The notes below the pieces were generated by a model, which worked only from the letters and a program-made list of their open reading frames with translations, was not told the DNA's origin and did no database searches. The translations under genes were made by a program, and so were the position numbers. Positions 10,899 through 19,662 of a stretch of DNA of 64,000 bases are shown one piece after another (the stretch's first letter is position 1; the number at the start of each line of letters is the position of its first letter). This DNA is from Pycnococcus provasolii (lineage: Eukaryota; Chlorophyta; Pseudoscourfieldiophyceae; Pseudoscourfieldiales): assembly GCA_049487715.1 (NCBI GenBank), contig CP150574.1, positions 526,614-590,613 of the forward strand, written 5' to 3'.

Positions 10899-11867
10899 AT
10901 GGCCGGCTCTCCTCCTCCTCTGTCCTCAGGATTAGGGCTAGGGCCGAGTTCCTCTCCGTCACCTTCGTCAGGAGATCCGTCACATCAGGCGTCATCCGGC
11001 GTGGTTCTCGCGCTCCCTGGGCCGGAGTACGGGAGACTGAACTTCGAGAACGGCGACCTGCAAGTTTGCGAGAAGCGCATCTACGTCGTGGAAGAGGGGG
11101 GGAAAGGACGAGGCACGGCGTGGGACGTGTGGGACGGAGCGTGGAGGCTTGCGAAGTGGCTCGAAAAAGCCGCCGAACAGGACGCACTCAAGTTCGAGCT
11201 GCCAAGCCTCGCGTCCGATGCACCGACCAAGGTGAACGCGCCGCCGCTCGCCATCGAGCTGGGATCAGGGACAGGACTCGGCGGGATGGCCATTCGCGCG
11301 GCGTTCCCAGAAGCTGACGTGCACCTCACGGACCTTCCCGAGGTGATGGAGGCGCTGAACGCCAACGTGCACCGCAACCACCACCTTTTGAGGTCGCACG
11401 GGCACGTGAGGCTCAAGGCGATGCCGCTCGACTGGACGACGACGCTGACGGGTACGCTTCCGCTTCACATCGCACCTCACGGCTACGACCTCGTTGTCGC
11501 CGCAGACTGCGTCTGGCTGATTGAGCTCATCCCTGCGTTCGTTCGCACGCTGCGCGCCGTCACGCACCAGCGTTCGCTCGTCGTGCTCGCGTACCAGGAG
11601 CGGTCTCGCGCTGCGACGCGCGCTCTCTTCGGGACGCTCGATGCGCACTTCACGCGCGAGGATGCGGACGGCTTTTTGGCGCGCCTCGACGACGCCGCGC
11701 ACGGCCGTCCTCCTAGCGACGACGCGAGCGCGGCTGTGGACAGCAAGGTTCGCATTTATTTGCTCCGTCGTCTGAGCGACCACTCGTCGGAGGTGGAGAG
11801 GCAGAAGCGCGACATGAAGCTGTCAAGCATCGACCGCGCGTTGATTGAGGAGGGGTGCACTTGGTGA
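10899..11867 (+). CDS. METTL21-like SAM-dependent methyltransferase (Methyltransf_16)
   Basis: This 322-aa protein has a seven-beta-strand methyltransferase core. Motif I is AIELGSGTGLGGMAIRAAF, the acidic strand-2 end is HLTDLPEVME, and post-motif II is YDLVVAADCVW. A tryptophan-rich entry (GTAWDVWDGAWRLAKWL) precedes motif I, as in lysine methyltransferases of the METTL21/METTL22 group. These usually modify lysines on chaperones or translation factors; the substrate here is unknown. The start is the first in-frame ATG. The frame extends hydrophobically upstream from a GTG at 10812, so an upstream leader exon is possible. TGTAA lies at 11907. Confidence 0.72.
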   Translation: MAGSPPPLSSGLGLGPSSSPSPSSGDPSHQASSGVVLALPGPEYGRLNFENGDLQVCEKRIYVVEEGGKGRGTAWDVWDGAWRLAKWLEKAAEQDALKFELPSLASDAPTKVNAPPLAIELGSGTGLGGMAIRAAFPEADVHLTDLPEVMEALNANVHRNHHLLRSHGHVRLKAMPLDWTTTLTGTLPLHIAPHGYDLVVAADCVWLIELIPAFVRTLRAVTHQRSLVVLAYQERSRAATRALFGTLDAHFTREDADGFLARLDDAAHGRPPSDDASAAVDSKVRIYLLRRLSDHSSEVERQKRDMKLSSIDRALIEEGCTW

Positions 11868-12341
11868 CATCATTAGGAACAACTTCTGGCAGTCATCATT
11901 TGTGTGTGTAAACGTAACATACTTGTATTTGGTATGTCAAGGAGGTGTACATATGTGACGTGGAAACAGGTCGTGGAAACTAAGGTTAGACTAACTTAGA
12001 TTTCTAATATTCTCGCCAACCCCTAACCCCTGAGGTAACCCCTGAGGTAATAATGCCAGCCCTCGCCCTAATAACCCTCGCTAACCCTACCGGGTAAGGT
12101 AAGCTGCTAACCCTAACCCTAATCCTTCGCTCTGTGGTATCCCCTACTCACTCTGTGTCCCCCCAGGGCCAGGGGGTGCGGTGCCCTCCCTTCCCTCCCC
12201 CTTCACTTGTCATACTCATTCTGCACTCGCTGAATTCACTGTGCGCGCTTGCGTTGCGTCTGCGTCTGCGTCTGCGCTGATCGTGCTCCGGGTACCCGCT
12301 TCTTTTTCTTTCTTGTTATATCTCTTAGGGAGCTTGTTTTT
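11868..12341. other. Intergenic region with degenerate CCCTAA-type repeats
   Basis: Bases 12005-12130 contain many CCCTAA/CCCCTAA-like words (opposite orientation to the terminal array), broken by GAGGTAAC repeats. A T-rich leader follows before the Romo1 start. No gene is seen. Confidence 0.55.
11907..11911 (+). terminator. TGTAA poly(A) signal, methyltransferase gene
   Basis: TGTAA lies 40 nt after the stop codon. Confidence 0.5.
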
Positions 12342-12563
12342 ATGATCGACAGCCGCTGCGCGACGCGCGTCGCGACCGGAGCGGCGATCGGCGTGAGCGT
12401 GGGAGGCGCTGTCGGCGCAGTCTACGGGACGTACGAGGCGTTCGCGTACCGCATACCAGGACTGTACAAAGTCAGGCACATTGGAAGGACAACCGTCGGC
12501 AGTGCCGCGCTCTTCGGGCTATTCCTTGGCGCGGGAAGCTTCCTGCACTGCGGACGGTCGTAG
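12342..12563 (+). CDS. ROMO1: Romo1/Mgr2 family mitochondrial inner-membrane protein
   Basis: This 73-aa protein covers nearly the whole Romo1/Mgr2 family. It has two glycine-rich transmembrane helices (ATGAAIGVSVGGAVGAVYGT and TVGSAALFGLFLGAGSFLHC) joined by a short basic loop (YRIPGLYKVRHIGR). Both helices and the loop match the plant members of the family closely. In yeast, Mgr2 is a gatekeeper subunit of the TIM23 presequence translocase. The ATG at 12342 gives a protein of family length. The frame runs further 5' but has no other ATG. Confidence 0.88.
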   Translation: MIDSRCATRVATGAAIGVSVGGAVGAVYGTYEAFAYRIPGLYKVRHIGRTTVGSAALFGLFLGAGSFLHCGRS

Positions 12564-12808
12564 CGACCTAAGGATCGCTCATTTCAGTAATGGAACGTGA
12601 GTCACTTTGTCCAGCGGTCGTACGTTCACACTCATTCATCCCACCCAGCAGGCGCCAAGCAGCAGTGCGTTTGTACGTGGCGCTGGTGATTTCGAAGCCT
12701 ATACATATGTAGGGCGCTTTGCGTTGGCGCCGTGAGAGCTCCGGTTGCGACTTGTTGTCGTCGTTGTCGTAGTCGCCGTCGCCACCAACGGGGTGCATCA
12801 GTTGTGTG

Positions 12809-12813
12809 TTACA
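12809..12813 (-). terminator. TGTAA poly(A) signal, sialyltransferase-like gene
   Basis: TTACA on the plus strand lies 44 nt past the minus-strand stop at 12857. Confidence 0.5.
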
Positions 12814-12856
12814 GATTTGTTTTTAGGTTGTAGACTCGGTCCTTCACGCACCTCTC

Positions 12857-15250
12857 CTACACAGTGCCGTCCTCGTCCACCTCCACCGACTCAGCAAGGA
12901 GCTCCTCAATCTCATCCTCGTCGCGCTCATCCTGCTGCACCTTCTCAGCGGCGCCTAAGACCTTTGCCACGTCATTTGACGCCATGCGCTGGAAACGGTC
13001 AATGAGCGTCGTAACCTTCGTCGTCAACGGAGTCTCCGCTTTAGCCTTCACGGCCGCTTTCGCCTTGCTTGGAGCTGCGCCTCGCTTCGACGCGCGTTCG
13101 GCGCGAGCGCGCTCTGCCACACGAGCACGCGCAAGCTCCGCCTGTTTTTCGTCAATCAAACGCTCGCGCTCACGTGCGCTTAACGGCCGATCCGGCGAGG
13201 CATCCTCTTCTAAATCAAAGTCTCCATTCTTCATCCGCTCAGCCTCCTTCTCATCCTCCTCAAGGTTGGCGAGCATTTCATCCGTGAGCTTCTCGCGAGT
13301 ATCACGAGCTTTGTCAAGCGCTCGATCGAGCGTGTCCATCGACGCCGATGCACCGAAGCCGAGACGCGCGCGCGTGCTGTACACCTCCAACGAGCCGTGT
13401 CCACCCGGTCCACCGCACGCGGAGACGGCACCGGTGCGAGCAAGCGAGCCAATCAGAAGCCGCTCAAGCTCAAGCGAGTGCGCGCTTTCGGCGCCAACTT
13501 GACTGTCCGACGCCTCCGCATACCGCGTCTTGTAGTACCGCGGCTGCAATTCCCTCACGAGGTTAGCAGCCGCGCTGTCCGCCGAACTTGCGTCGGACAT
13601 CGCAATCAGCTTCGCACGCGCGCCAAGCGCACCGTCGCGCGTGCCACCGCCGAGGCCGTATGCGCTCACCGTCTCGCACACCTGCAGGGCTGCATAAAGT
13701 GCAAGGAATCCTGCCGAGGGCTCAGCCGCATCGGGAGGCACGGGGAACGGAGGCTTTGCACGCACGAGACGACGACGGTAGCCTCCGAGTAGCTCCTTAG
13801 CGTCCGCGTACGACGACGCCGTGAGCCAGCGAACTTGAATGCCGGCGCGCTCAGCCGCCTTCACGAGCAGGGCATAGTCGGCCGCCGTCGCCCGTGTCAC
13901 GAGCAGCACTTCCGCGCCGTCGATCTCCACGTCGGGGAAGAGCTGTCTCAGCTGAGTGTGCGGGCGCTCGACCACCATACTCGCGAAGTGGCGAACCTGC
14001 CTAGCGGAGAGCACGCGCACGTGCGTCTTCGATCCCGCGTACATCGCGCATGTGCCACCAATCGGCGCGCCATTCACGCGCCACACCGCGTCATGCGCGT
14101 CGATATCCGCTCCAGACATCGCGCCGAGCAGACGCTCGGACGATCCGACGACGGCGCACGAGCGGAAGATGATTGGCGAGAGAGCGTCATGCGGCGATTC
14201 CGGGAGCAGGGCGCGCTTTTGCGCAAGCTTGGGATCGCCCGCCGCCTTGGCTGACGTCATCTGGCTGACAAGAAGACTCAGAGGCAGATCGAACTGCCCG
14301 CCCTCCTCTTCGGCACTCGGCGCTTCGTCGTGAAGTCGTCTTCGTCGTAGCCGCCGCCGCCGCCGCTCCCCCGCATCCTCGCCTTTGCTCTCACTCTGCT
14401 GCTGCAGCTCCTCCTGTTCCTGCGCTGCTTCCACCGCCGCATCGGACCGCGCAGTCACGGCTCGCACGTTCCTCGCGCCGTCGACGAACACGGGCAGGGA
14501 GCCGAGAGGCAGCGCGGCAGGGTCGCGGTTCGACGGTGTGGTGCAGGCTGCCGCGGCTGCAAGCTGGTCGAGTGGTCTGATTGGTAAGCTCGGACACCGT
14601 CTTAGCTGCTGGTGCGTTCTTCGCAGAGCCTCGAGTCGTCCGTGGTTGGGGCACGTGTTGAACGTCGTTTGTATTCGGTTGTGGTCGCACGAGCACGCGC
14701 ACCTCGCGTCTTCGACACTTCCCGCCGCCGCGTCTCGTTCGCAGTCGCACGAGCACTCCATGAGGTGGTGTCTATTTTCTCCGCTAGCCATGCCGGCCAT
14801 GTCGGCCGCGACGAGCGTGTCGACATCCTCTTCGAGTCGCGCTTTTCTCGTCGCGCTGCTACTGCTGTCATCCTCCAAGTCGAGGTCATGATCCAAGTTG
14901 GTTTGGCCGACGTCCGCTTCCCATTCTTGCGACGCGATCGCCGCCGCCTTCTGTGAGACGCGCGCTAATATTTGGTCCTTCACCGAGGGCAAGTTTCCAA
15001 TTCCAATTCCTCCTTTCGTGTTTTTGTGTTCGAGGAGCGCGGAGGCTTCGAGCAGGAGCTCCTGAGACGGACCGGGCGCCGAGACGGTTTCTCCTCCTGT
15101 GCCTGCGCCTGTGCCCGAGAAGTTTGTGTGATACGGCTTATACACGAGCGTGTATATGACGCAGAGTGTGCACACTAAAAGCAGTGTGTACAGGCCGTCC
15201 CGTGGAACCTGTGGCTGCTGTGAGCGCGCGGAGGCATGGCCCTTCGGCAT
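12857..15250 (-). CDS. GT29 sialyltransferase-like type II membrane protein with C-terminal coiled-coil extension
   Basis: This 797-aa protein starts at the first ATG, 15250. A short basic head is followed by one transmembrane anchor (LYTLLLVCTLCVIYTLVY), as in Golgi type II glycosyltransferases. A long Cys- and charge-rich stem precedes the catalytic part. Sialyl motif L begins at about residue 365 (CAVVGSSERLLGAMSG, then DAVWRVNGAP). Motif S follows near 508 (PSAGFLALYAALQVCETVS, then YGLGGG) and the VS motif near 594 (HSLELERLL). Unusually, about 180 residues of charged coiled coil follow the catalytic domain, ending in a very acidic tail. Donor and acceptor sugars are unknown; plant relatives may not use sialic acid. 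Confidence 0.8.
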   Translation of the reverse strand: MPKGHASARSQQPQVPRDGLYTLLLVCTLCVIYTLVYKPYHTNFSGTGAGTGGETVSAPGPSQELLLEASALLEHKNTKGGIGIGNLPSVKDQILARVSQKAAAIASQEWEADVGQTNLDHDLDLEDDSSSSATRKARLEEDVDTLVAADMAGMASGENRHHLMECSCDCERDAAAGSVEDARCACSCDHNRIQTTFNTCPNHGRLEALRRTHQQLRRCPSLPIRPLDQLAAAAACTTPSNRDPAALPLGSLPVFVDGARNVRAVTARSDAAVEAAQEQEELQQQSESKGEDAGERRRRRLRRRRLHDEAPSAEEEGGQFDLPLSLLVSQMTSAKAAGDPKLAQKRALLPESPHDALSPIIFRSCAVVGSSERLLGAMSGADIDAHDAVWRVNGAPIGGTCAMYAGSKTHVRVLSARQVRHFASMVVERPHTQLRQLFPDVEIDGAEVLLVTRATAADYALLVKAAERAGIQVRWLTASSYADAKELLGGYRRRLVRAKPPFPVPPDAAEPSAGFLALYAALQVCETVSAYGLGGGTRDGALGARAKLIAMSDASSADSAAANLVRELQPRYYKTRYAEASDSQVGAESAHSLELERLLIGSLARTGAVSACGGPGGHGSLEVYSTRARLGFGASASMDTLDRALDKARDTREKLTDEMLANLEEDEKEAERMKNGDFDLEEDASPDRPLSARERERLIDEKQAELARARVAERARAERASKRGAAPSKAKAAVKAKAETPLTTKVTTLIDRFQRMASNDVAKVLGAAEKVQQDERDEDEIEELLAESVEVDEDGTV

Positions 15251-16733
15251 GACAGAGAGCAGGACAAGGATCTGCACAGCACAGGTAAGAGGAGAGTGCT
15301 GGAACCTAACTTCAGTCTTCAGCGGGGGGCGACGACGACGACAACACGAACACGCGGCCTTGCATCAGTGCATCACCAGTGCAAACGTCGGTCTTACAGT
15401 AACCCCTAGACTATTCAAGTTCAATTCCAATTCGGGGTTCGCGAGTGAGGGGCTGCACAGCTTCGAAGGTAAGGTCAGACGACGAGGGGGGGACCACCTA
15501 CCTTTACTGGAAACCTTATTAGCTAAGGCTTATACATAGGTGAGGGGACGGTCACCTATCGTAGTACTACTGTACCGGGTAGGGCGACGAGTCCGGAGGC
15601 CAAGCAAGGGGAACCTTTCCAGTAAAAAGTAGAGGTGGGCTTCTTAAAAAAATAAATCTAAGGTTAAGTTAGGTGGGCCGTGGGCACCAAGGTTGTGGGT
15701 GCCCCAGGGGGTGGGTGCCCCCACCTCAATTCAAGCCTCAAGGTGAGGCATCAAGGTGAGGCAAACTAAACTGGCAAAGCTCAAAGAGAGCTCTACCAGC
15801 GTGAATACCAGGTAGGGACGATCACAGCTAGGGAAGGGAGGTACAGACCTGAGGTACAGTAAACGGCCTTCTTAGTCTACTGTACCTTCCCCTTCTCTTG
15901 CACGGGCAGACGGGTGGTGGTGCCTGGTGGGTGACTCGTATTGTCGTCGGTATGTAGTTCTATGTCTATGTTAGTCTGTGTATTGAGGGTGTTGGCTCGC
16001 CCGGCCTTGACTCTTGAGGTGTTTCCAACCCAACTGCAACCAGTTCTCCCAGTTCCGTTCTCCGTCCTCCACTCCTCCGGCCGCAGTGCAGTAACTCCGC
16101 CTCCGCCTCGCCAAACCTCCCGTCGCCGACACCTCCTGGGACTTGGGAGGCCTCGCTCAGCTCAGAGCTCACCTCACCTCGTCCGTCGCAGTTCGTCGCA
16201 GTTGGTGTGTGGCGTCTCGGTCTGGGAGACACTTCTCTTCTCCAACGCCACGCAACGCACGCCATACATATTGGCCACTCATTCTCTTGTGAACTTCTTG
16301 TGCGGTTGCTTGTGCGGTTGCTTGTGTCTCTTGAGAGAAAGAAGGAAGGAAGGAAGGACGGCGTTTTCTCCCTTTTTTTTTCTTCTGGCTTTTGGCTTTA
16401 AGATCGCTCGATAACTATTTAGCGTCAAGTGTCTCGTGGTTCTTCCTTGGTTTCATTTGCGCCGTGCTTCTTCACCTGGCATACCGTAAGCAACTGCAGG
16501 AAAGGGAGCCATTTCATATTTGGCATTTCATTGCGCACTCGTAAGTAAAAGGCCGTCACCTGAGCCTTGAGCCCGCAAGCAGCGCGTTAAAACGCAAGTG
16601 CTGCAAGTCACAGTACACTCCAGTTTCAGTTTTATAACAGAGTGGCTGAGTGCAATAAGTGCCTGCTAAGTCAATTAGTTAGCGCACTTGTTGTACAGTC
16701 GGCACAACAGGCAAAATTCCAACGGGTTCAATA
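15251..16733. other. Long intergenic region between divergent sialyltransferase-like and K+ channel genes
   Basis: This is 1.48 kb without a convincing gene. It contains a TTCGGGGTTC motif (15431-15440), repeated GTGGGTGCCCC words near 15690-15725, a tandem CAAGGTGAGGC pair near 15740-15765, several TACTGTAC/GTACAGTA words, and a T-rich leader near 16370 upstream of the channel gene. Confidence 0.5.
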
Positions 16734-18251
16734 ATGGCTAGCAGCGTGCTGGCTGCGGCTGGCAGCCAGCCGCAGCAAACTTTCCTTCCACCAAACACAG
16801 GTGACTATGAAATCTTCTTCTCGGTGGGTTCCGTCACGCGGCGCGTCTTCTTCAACGGCACAACGATGGGAGACGTCGAACACGCCTGCATGGCTGCGTA
16901 CGGAATCAAGAACATTCCGCTCGCGAAAGACCGATCCGTCTTCCGCATACGAACCGCAGTTGGGAAGAACAACAACCCGCTGACCATCCCCTTTCTGGCC
17001 CTGTCCCAGCTGTCGCCAGGATGCGTGCTGGACGTCGACGACCCTGTGCTGCGTGCAGCTTGCCGGCTAAACGCGTGGCGTGGGCCCATACCGAAGCGCG
17101 AGCAGGCACCGTCGATAGCCGCACTGATGGCGGCGCGTCGCTTCGGCGCGCGCGTGCGCAAGCAGGTTGAGAAGAAGCGGACGAAGCTTGAAATCTTGCG
17201 CAGGTCGATGGACAAGCTGTTGAACGAACCGGGAAGCTCCAAGGGCGCCATGACCCTGGCGTGCTTCATCTTGTTTCTGATCGTCGTGTCCACGGTCAAC
17301 TTCTGCGTCGACACGCTGCCAAACGTTTACAAAGCCGACTTGGGAAACGACGCGATGAGCCAGATGTTCGGCCAGCCGACTGCCACCGTGGAGACGATCT
17401 GTATCGCGTGCTTCACGATTGAGTTCTGCCTTCGGCTCGGTATCGCGAAGAAGCGCATTCAGTTTATGCGGGACACGCTGAACTTGATCGACCTCGTCGC
17501 CATCGTGCCGTTTTACGTCGAGCTGATCATCGCCGGTGTGGAGGTGCCGGGCTTGAGTGTGCTCCGTGTGATGCGCCTTGCGCGTGTTTTCCGCCTGTTC
17601 AAGGTTTCGAAGGGCTCCATCACAGTGCTGACGCGCACGATGAGCAAGTCCGCGAAGCCGCTGTACATGCTCGTGTTCCTCACAATGATCGCGACGGTGC
17701 TGTTCGCGAGCATCCTGTACTACGTCGAGCGCGGCACGTACGACGAGCAGACGGGCGTGTGGATTCGCGTCGTGGGACATCGGTGCGAAGTGAAGTGCCA
17801 GAAAGCTGGCTACCCCGCGGGTTGCGTGCCAGGCGCAGACAAGGTGGAGGTGCAGTGGGCAGACCACTGCCCTAAGGGCTGCCTGAACGAGTGCACGGAC
17901 ATATTCGAGCAGAGCCCGTTCGAGTCCATCCCGCAGAGCGCGTGGTGGAGCCTCGTGACGATGACGACGCTCGGTTACGGCGACATGTTCCCCGTGAGCG
18001 TCCTCGGAAAGTTCCTCGGCATGGTGACGGTGATGACAGGAATCCTCGTGATTGCGCTTCCCATCACCGTGGTTGGAAGCAACTTCAACTCGGTGTACTC
18101 ACGCGAGGGCGAGGCTCTCGACATCACGCGCGAGCTGCCAGGCGCGGAGACGTTGGTCTGGCAAGGTTCGTCTGATTCCTCGGACGGCGAGGAGAAAATG
18201 CAGAAACGGCTAAGGAAGCGCACAGTGCGGAGACGGCGAGGCGCGCTTTAG
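16734..18251 (+). CDS. Voltage-gated potassium channel, six-transmembrane Kv type
   Basis: This 505-aa intronless gene starts at a clear ATG. The N-terminal ~170 residues are cytoplasmic and lack a recognisable T1 domain. S1 is near 17250 (CFILFLIVVSTVNFCVD). S4 carries regularly spaced arginines (LRVMRLARVFRLFKVSKGS). The pore has the selectivity filter TLGYGD (residues 412-417), so K+ is expected; Leu replaces the usual Val. S6 is LVIALPITVVGSNFNSVYS. The S5-pore turret is long and holds seven cysteines (for example CEVKCQKAGYPAGC and CPKGCLNEC), probably disulfide-bonded outside the cell. The C-terminus is short and basic. TGTAA lies at 18301. Confidence 0.9.
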   Translation: MASSVLAAAGSQPQQTFLPPNTGDYEIFFSVGSVTRRVFFNGTTMGDVEHACMAAYGIKNIPLAKDRSVFRIRTAVGKNNNPLTIPFLALSQLSPGCVLDVDDPVLRAACRLNAWRGPIPKREQAPSIAALMAARRFGARVRKQVEKKRTKLEILRRSMDKLLNEPGSSKGAMTLACFILFLIVVSTVNFCVDTLPNVYKADLGNDAMSQMFGQPTATVETICIACFTIEFCLRLGIAKKRIQFMRDTLNLIDLVAIVPFYVELIIAGVEVPGLSVLRVMRLARVFRLFKVSKGSITVLTRTMSKSAKPLYMLVFLTMIATVLFASILYYVERGTYDEQTGVWIRVVGHRCEVKCQKAGYPAGCVPGADKVEVQWADHCPKGCLNECTDIFEQSPFESIPQSAWWSLVTMTTLGYGDMFPVSVLGKFLGMVTVMTGILVIALPITVVGSNFNSVYSREGEALDITRELPGAETLVWQGSSDSSDGEEKMQKRLRKRTVRRRRGAL

Positions 18252-18300
18252 AACATGACCACCACGACCACGACGTCGCTACGACCACCCTAATATTTAC

Positions 18301-18305
18301 TGTAA
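18301..18305 (+). terminator. TGTAA poly(A) signal, K+ channel gene
   Basis: TGTAA lies 50 nt after the stop codon. Confidence 0.5.
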
Positions 18306-18332
18306 CGGTGGTTTTCCATCCATATCACTACT

Positions 18333-18353
18333 TTACAAATTTGTACACTTACA
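18333..18353 (-). terminator. Two TGTAA poly(A) signals, Trm10-like gene
   Basis: TTACA occurs at 18333-18337 and 18349-18353 on the plus strand, downstream of the minus-strand stop at 18419. The convergent genes keep separate signals in 167 bp. Confidence 0.5.
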
Positions 18354-18418
18354 GTACAGTATGAGAGAGAGAAAGAAAATGAATAAAGTACGCATGAGGA
18401 AACGAACACACACGGCTT

Positions 18419-19207
18419 TCACTTCTTTTGTACGTAGTGCCGCCGCGGAACGGCAGTCATCAACGCGTCTTGCCAAGGCAAGCCTGAAGCACGTAAGGCG
18501 ACCGCTTCCATGGTGGCGTTTATTGTGAGTATTTTCGTTCGGCATGCGGGCAGGTGCTCGTCGAGTGGAAGACGTCGTGCTGGCCATCCAAGTTCCTTCG
18601 CACGACTCAGCGTTGCGCGAGGCCGCAGCCCGGAGTTTTCGCTCAGCCCACCAAGGACGAATGACGTCGCCGTTATATTTGTGTCGTCAGCTGGTGCGAG
18701 AGATTGGGGTGCATCCGGACTCATCACGATTGGCAGAAGCAGTGAAGAACTGCATTCTTCTTCTTCTTCTTCTTCTTCTTCGTCGTCGTTGTCGTCGTTG
18801 TCGTTGTCGTCGTGAAGCACGCCTGCTGGCTCGGCGTCGCTCGTGTCGAGAGGCCGTCTGTGAAGAGCACAATCCCACCTCTTCCACGCGTCTCCAAACA
18901 ACTCGTCAGAAAGCCGTTCGTGTCGTTCGGACCACCCGAAGACGTGCAAGTCTGCGTCGTATCTGCGCGATACGCCGACGCACTGCCTCACTTGCTTGAG
19001 GACACCGTACACATCGCGGACGTCTGTTAGGGAGAACGAGCAGTCGAGCGCGAAGCGCAGAGTGGCGTTGGTTTGCTGCGGCGACGAAGTGAGCGTGTGA
19101 GCACGTGCTGGCGCCAGGGGTCGCTGAGCACGGCCGGGGTCGCTGACGTGGCGGAGCGAACCAAAGCCGCCGACGCCGCCGACGCACACGGATGAGCAGG
19201 GGGCCAT
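18419..19207 (-). CDS. TRM10: Trm10-like tRNA (guanine-9,N1)-methyltransferase, SPOUT class
   Basis: The C-terminal half fits the Trm10/TRMT10 SPOUT domain: SFVLGGLSENSGLRPRATLS, then RAKELGWPARRLPLDEHL, then KILTINATMEAVALRASGLP and WQDALMTAVPRRHY. The N-terminal strand LRFALDCSF also fits. The family methylates N1 of purine 9 in tRNA using S-adenosylmethionine. A run of about 20 Asp/Glu/Asn residues, encoded by a CTT/GTC microsatellite (plus strand 18755-18815), splits the domain before the GGL loop. I chose the ATG at 19207 (262 aa) because the DNA further upstream looks untranslated. An in-frame ATG at 19351 would give 310 aa. Confidence 0.72.
   Translation of the reverse strand: MAPCSSVCVGGVGGFGSLRHVSDPGRAQRPLAPARAHTLTSSPQQTNATLRFALDCSFSLTDVRDVYGVLKQVRQCVGVSRRYDADLHVFGWSERHERLSDELFGDAWKRWDCALHRRPLDTSDAEPAGVLHDDNDNDDNDDEEEEEEEEECSSSLLLPIVMSPDAPQSLAPADDTNITATSFVLGGLSENSGLRPRATLSRAKELGWPARRLPLDEHLPACRTKILTINATMEAVALRASGLPWQDALMTAVPRRHYVQKK
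18755..18815 (+). repeat. Trinucleotide microsatellite inside the Trm10-like gene
   Basis: CTT units grade into CGTCGTTGT units and encode an acidic run on the minus strand. The length is a multiple of three, so expansion or contraction keeps the frame. Confidence 0.8.
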
Positions 19208-19662
19208 TTGGAGTGGACGTCTTGTCGAAAGGGAACGACGGAACGGAACAGAACAGAAGGGGGAAGGAAGGAACAGTTTCAGTTGGGGGTTTGGATAGTC
19301 TAGGGGGTTTGTTTTGGGTGGGACCTTTGCTTTCGGTGGGGTTCCCTCCATTGTATTGTGTGTGACCAGAATTCTCACCGTCACAAACAACAAACAACAA
19401 CGTGATTGTGATTGTCACCATCATGTAAAGGTACTTTCTTTTTCTTTTTATGTAAATCGTGTTTGTAAAAAAGAATGAAATGAATCCCACACCGCACTAT
19501 CCATACCCTTCCAATCCCATAGACTACCTGATAACCTCCAACCTGATTCGGGCCTGACTCAACGACGTGGTGACGCGATCTCGAGTAAAATCACCGCAAT
19601 CACGAACCGCCACGAACCGCAGCCTTCCCCCCATTTGTTTTTTTTTCCATTGCAACATTCTT
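19208..19662. other. Intergenic region upstream of Trm10-like gene
   Basis: It holds a purine-rich tract on the plus strand (19235-19290), which is pyrimidine-rich leader DNA for the minus-strand gene, and AT-rich DNA near 19380-19500. No gene is seen apart from the possible Trm10 N-terminal extension to 19351. Confidence 0.45.

Noticed and set aside
12568-12798. 76-aa minus-strand frame beyond the Romo1 gene
   Set aside because: It is short, with no recognisable motif, and sits in the 3' region between two better-supported genes.
15941-16414. 157-aa plus-strand frame upstream of the K+ channel
   Set aside because: It has no domain, irregular low-complexity composition and T-rich leader DNA at its end. 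It is more likely 5' untranslated sequence.
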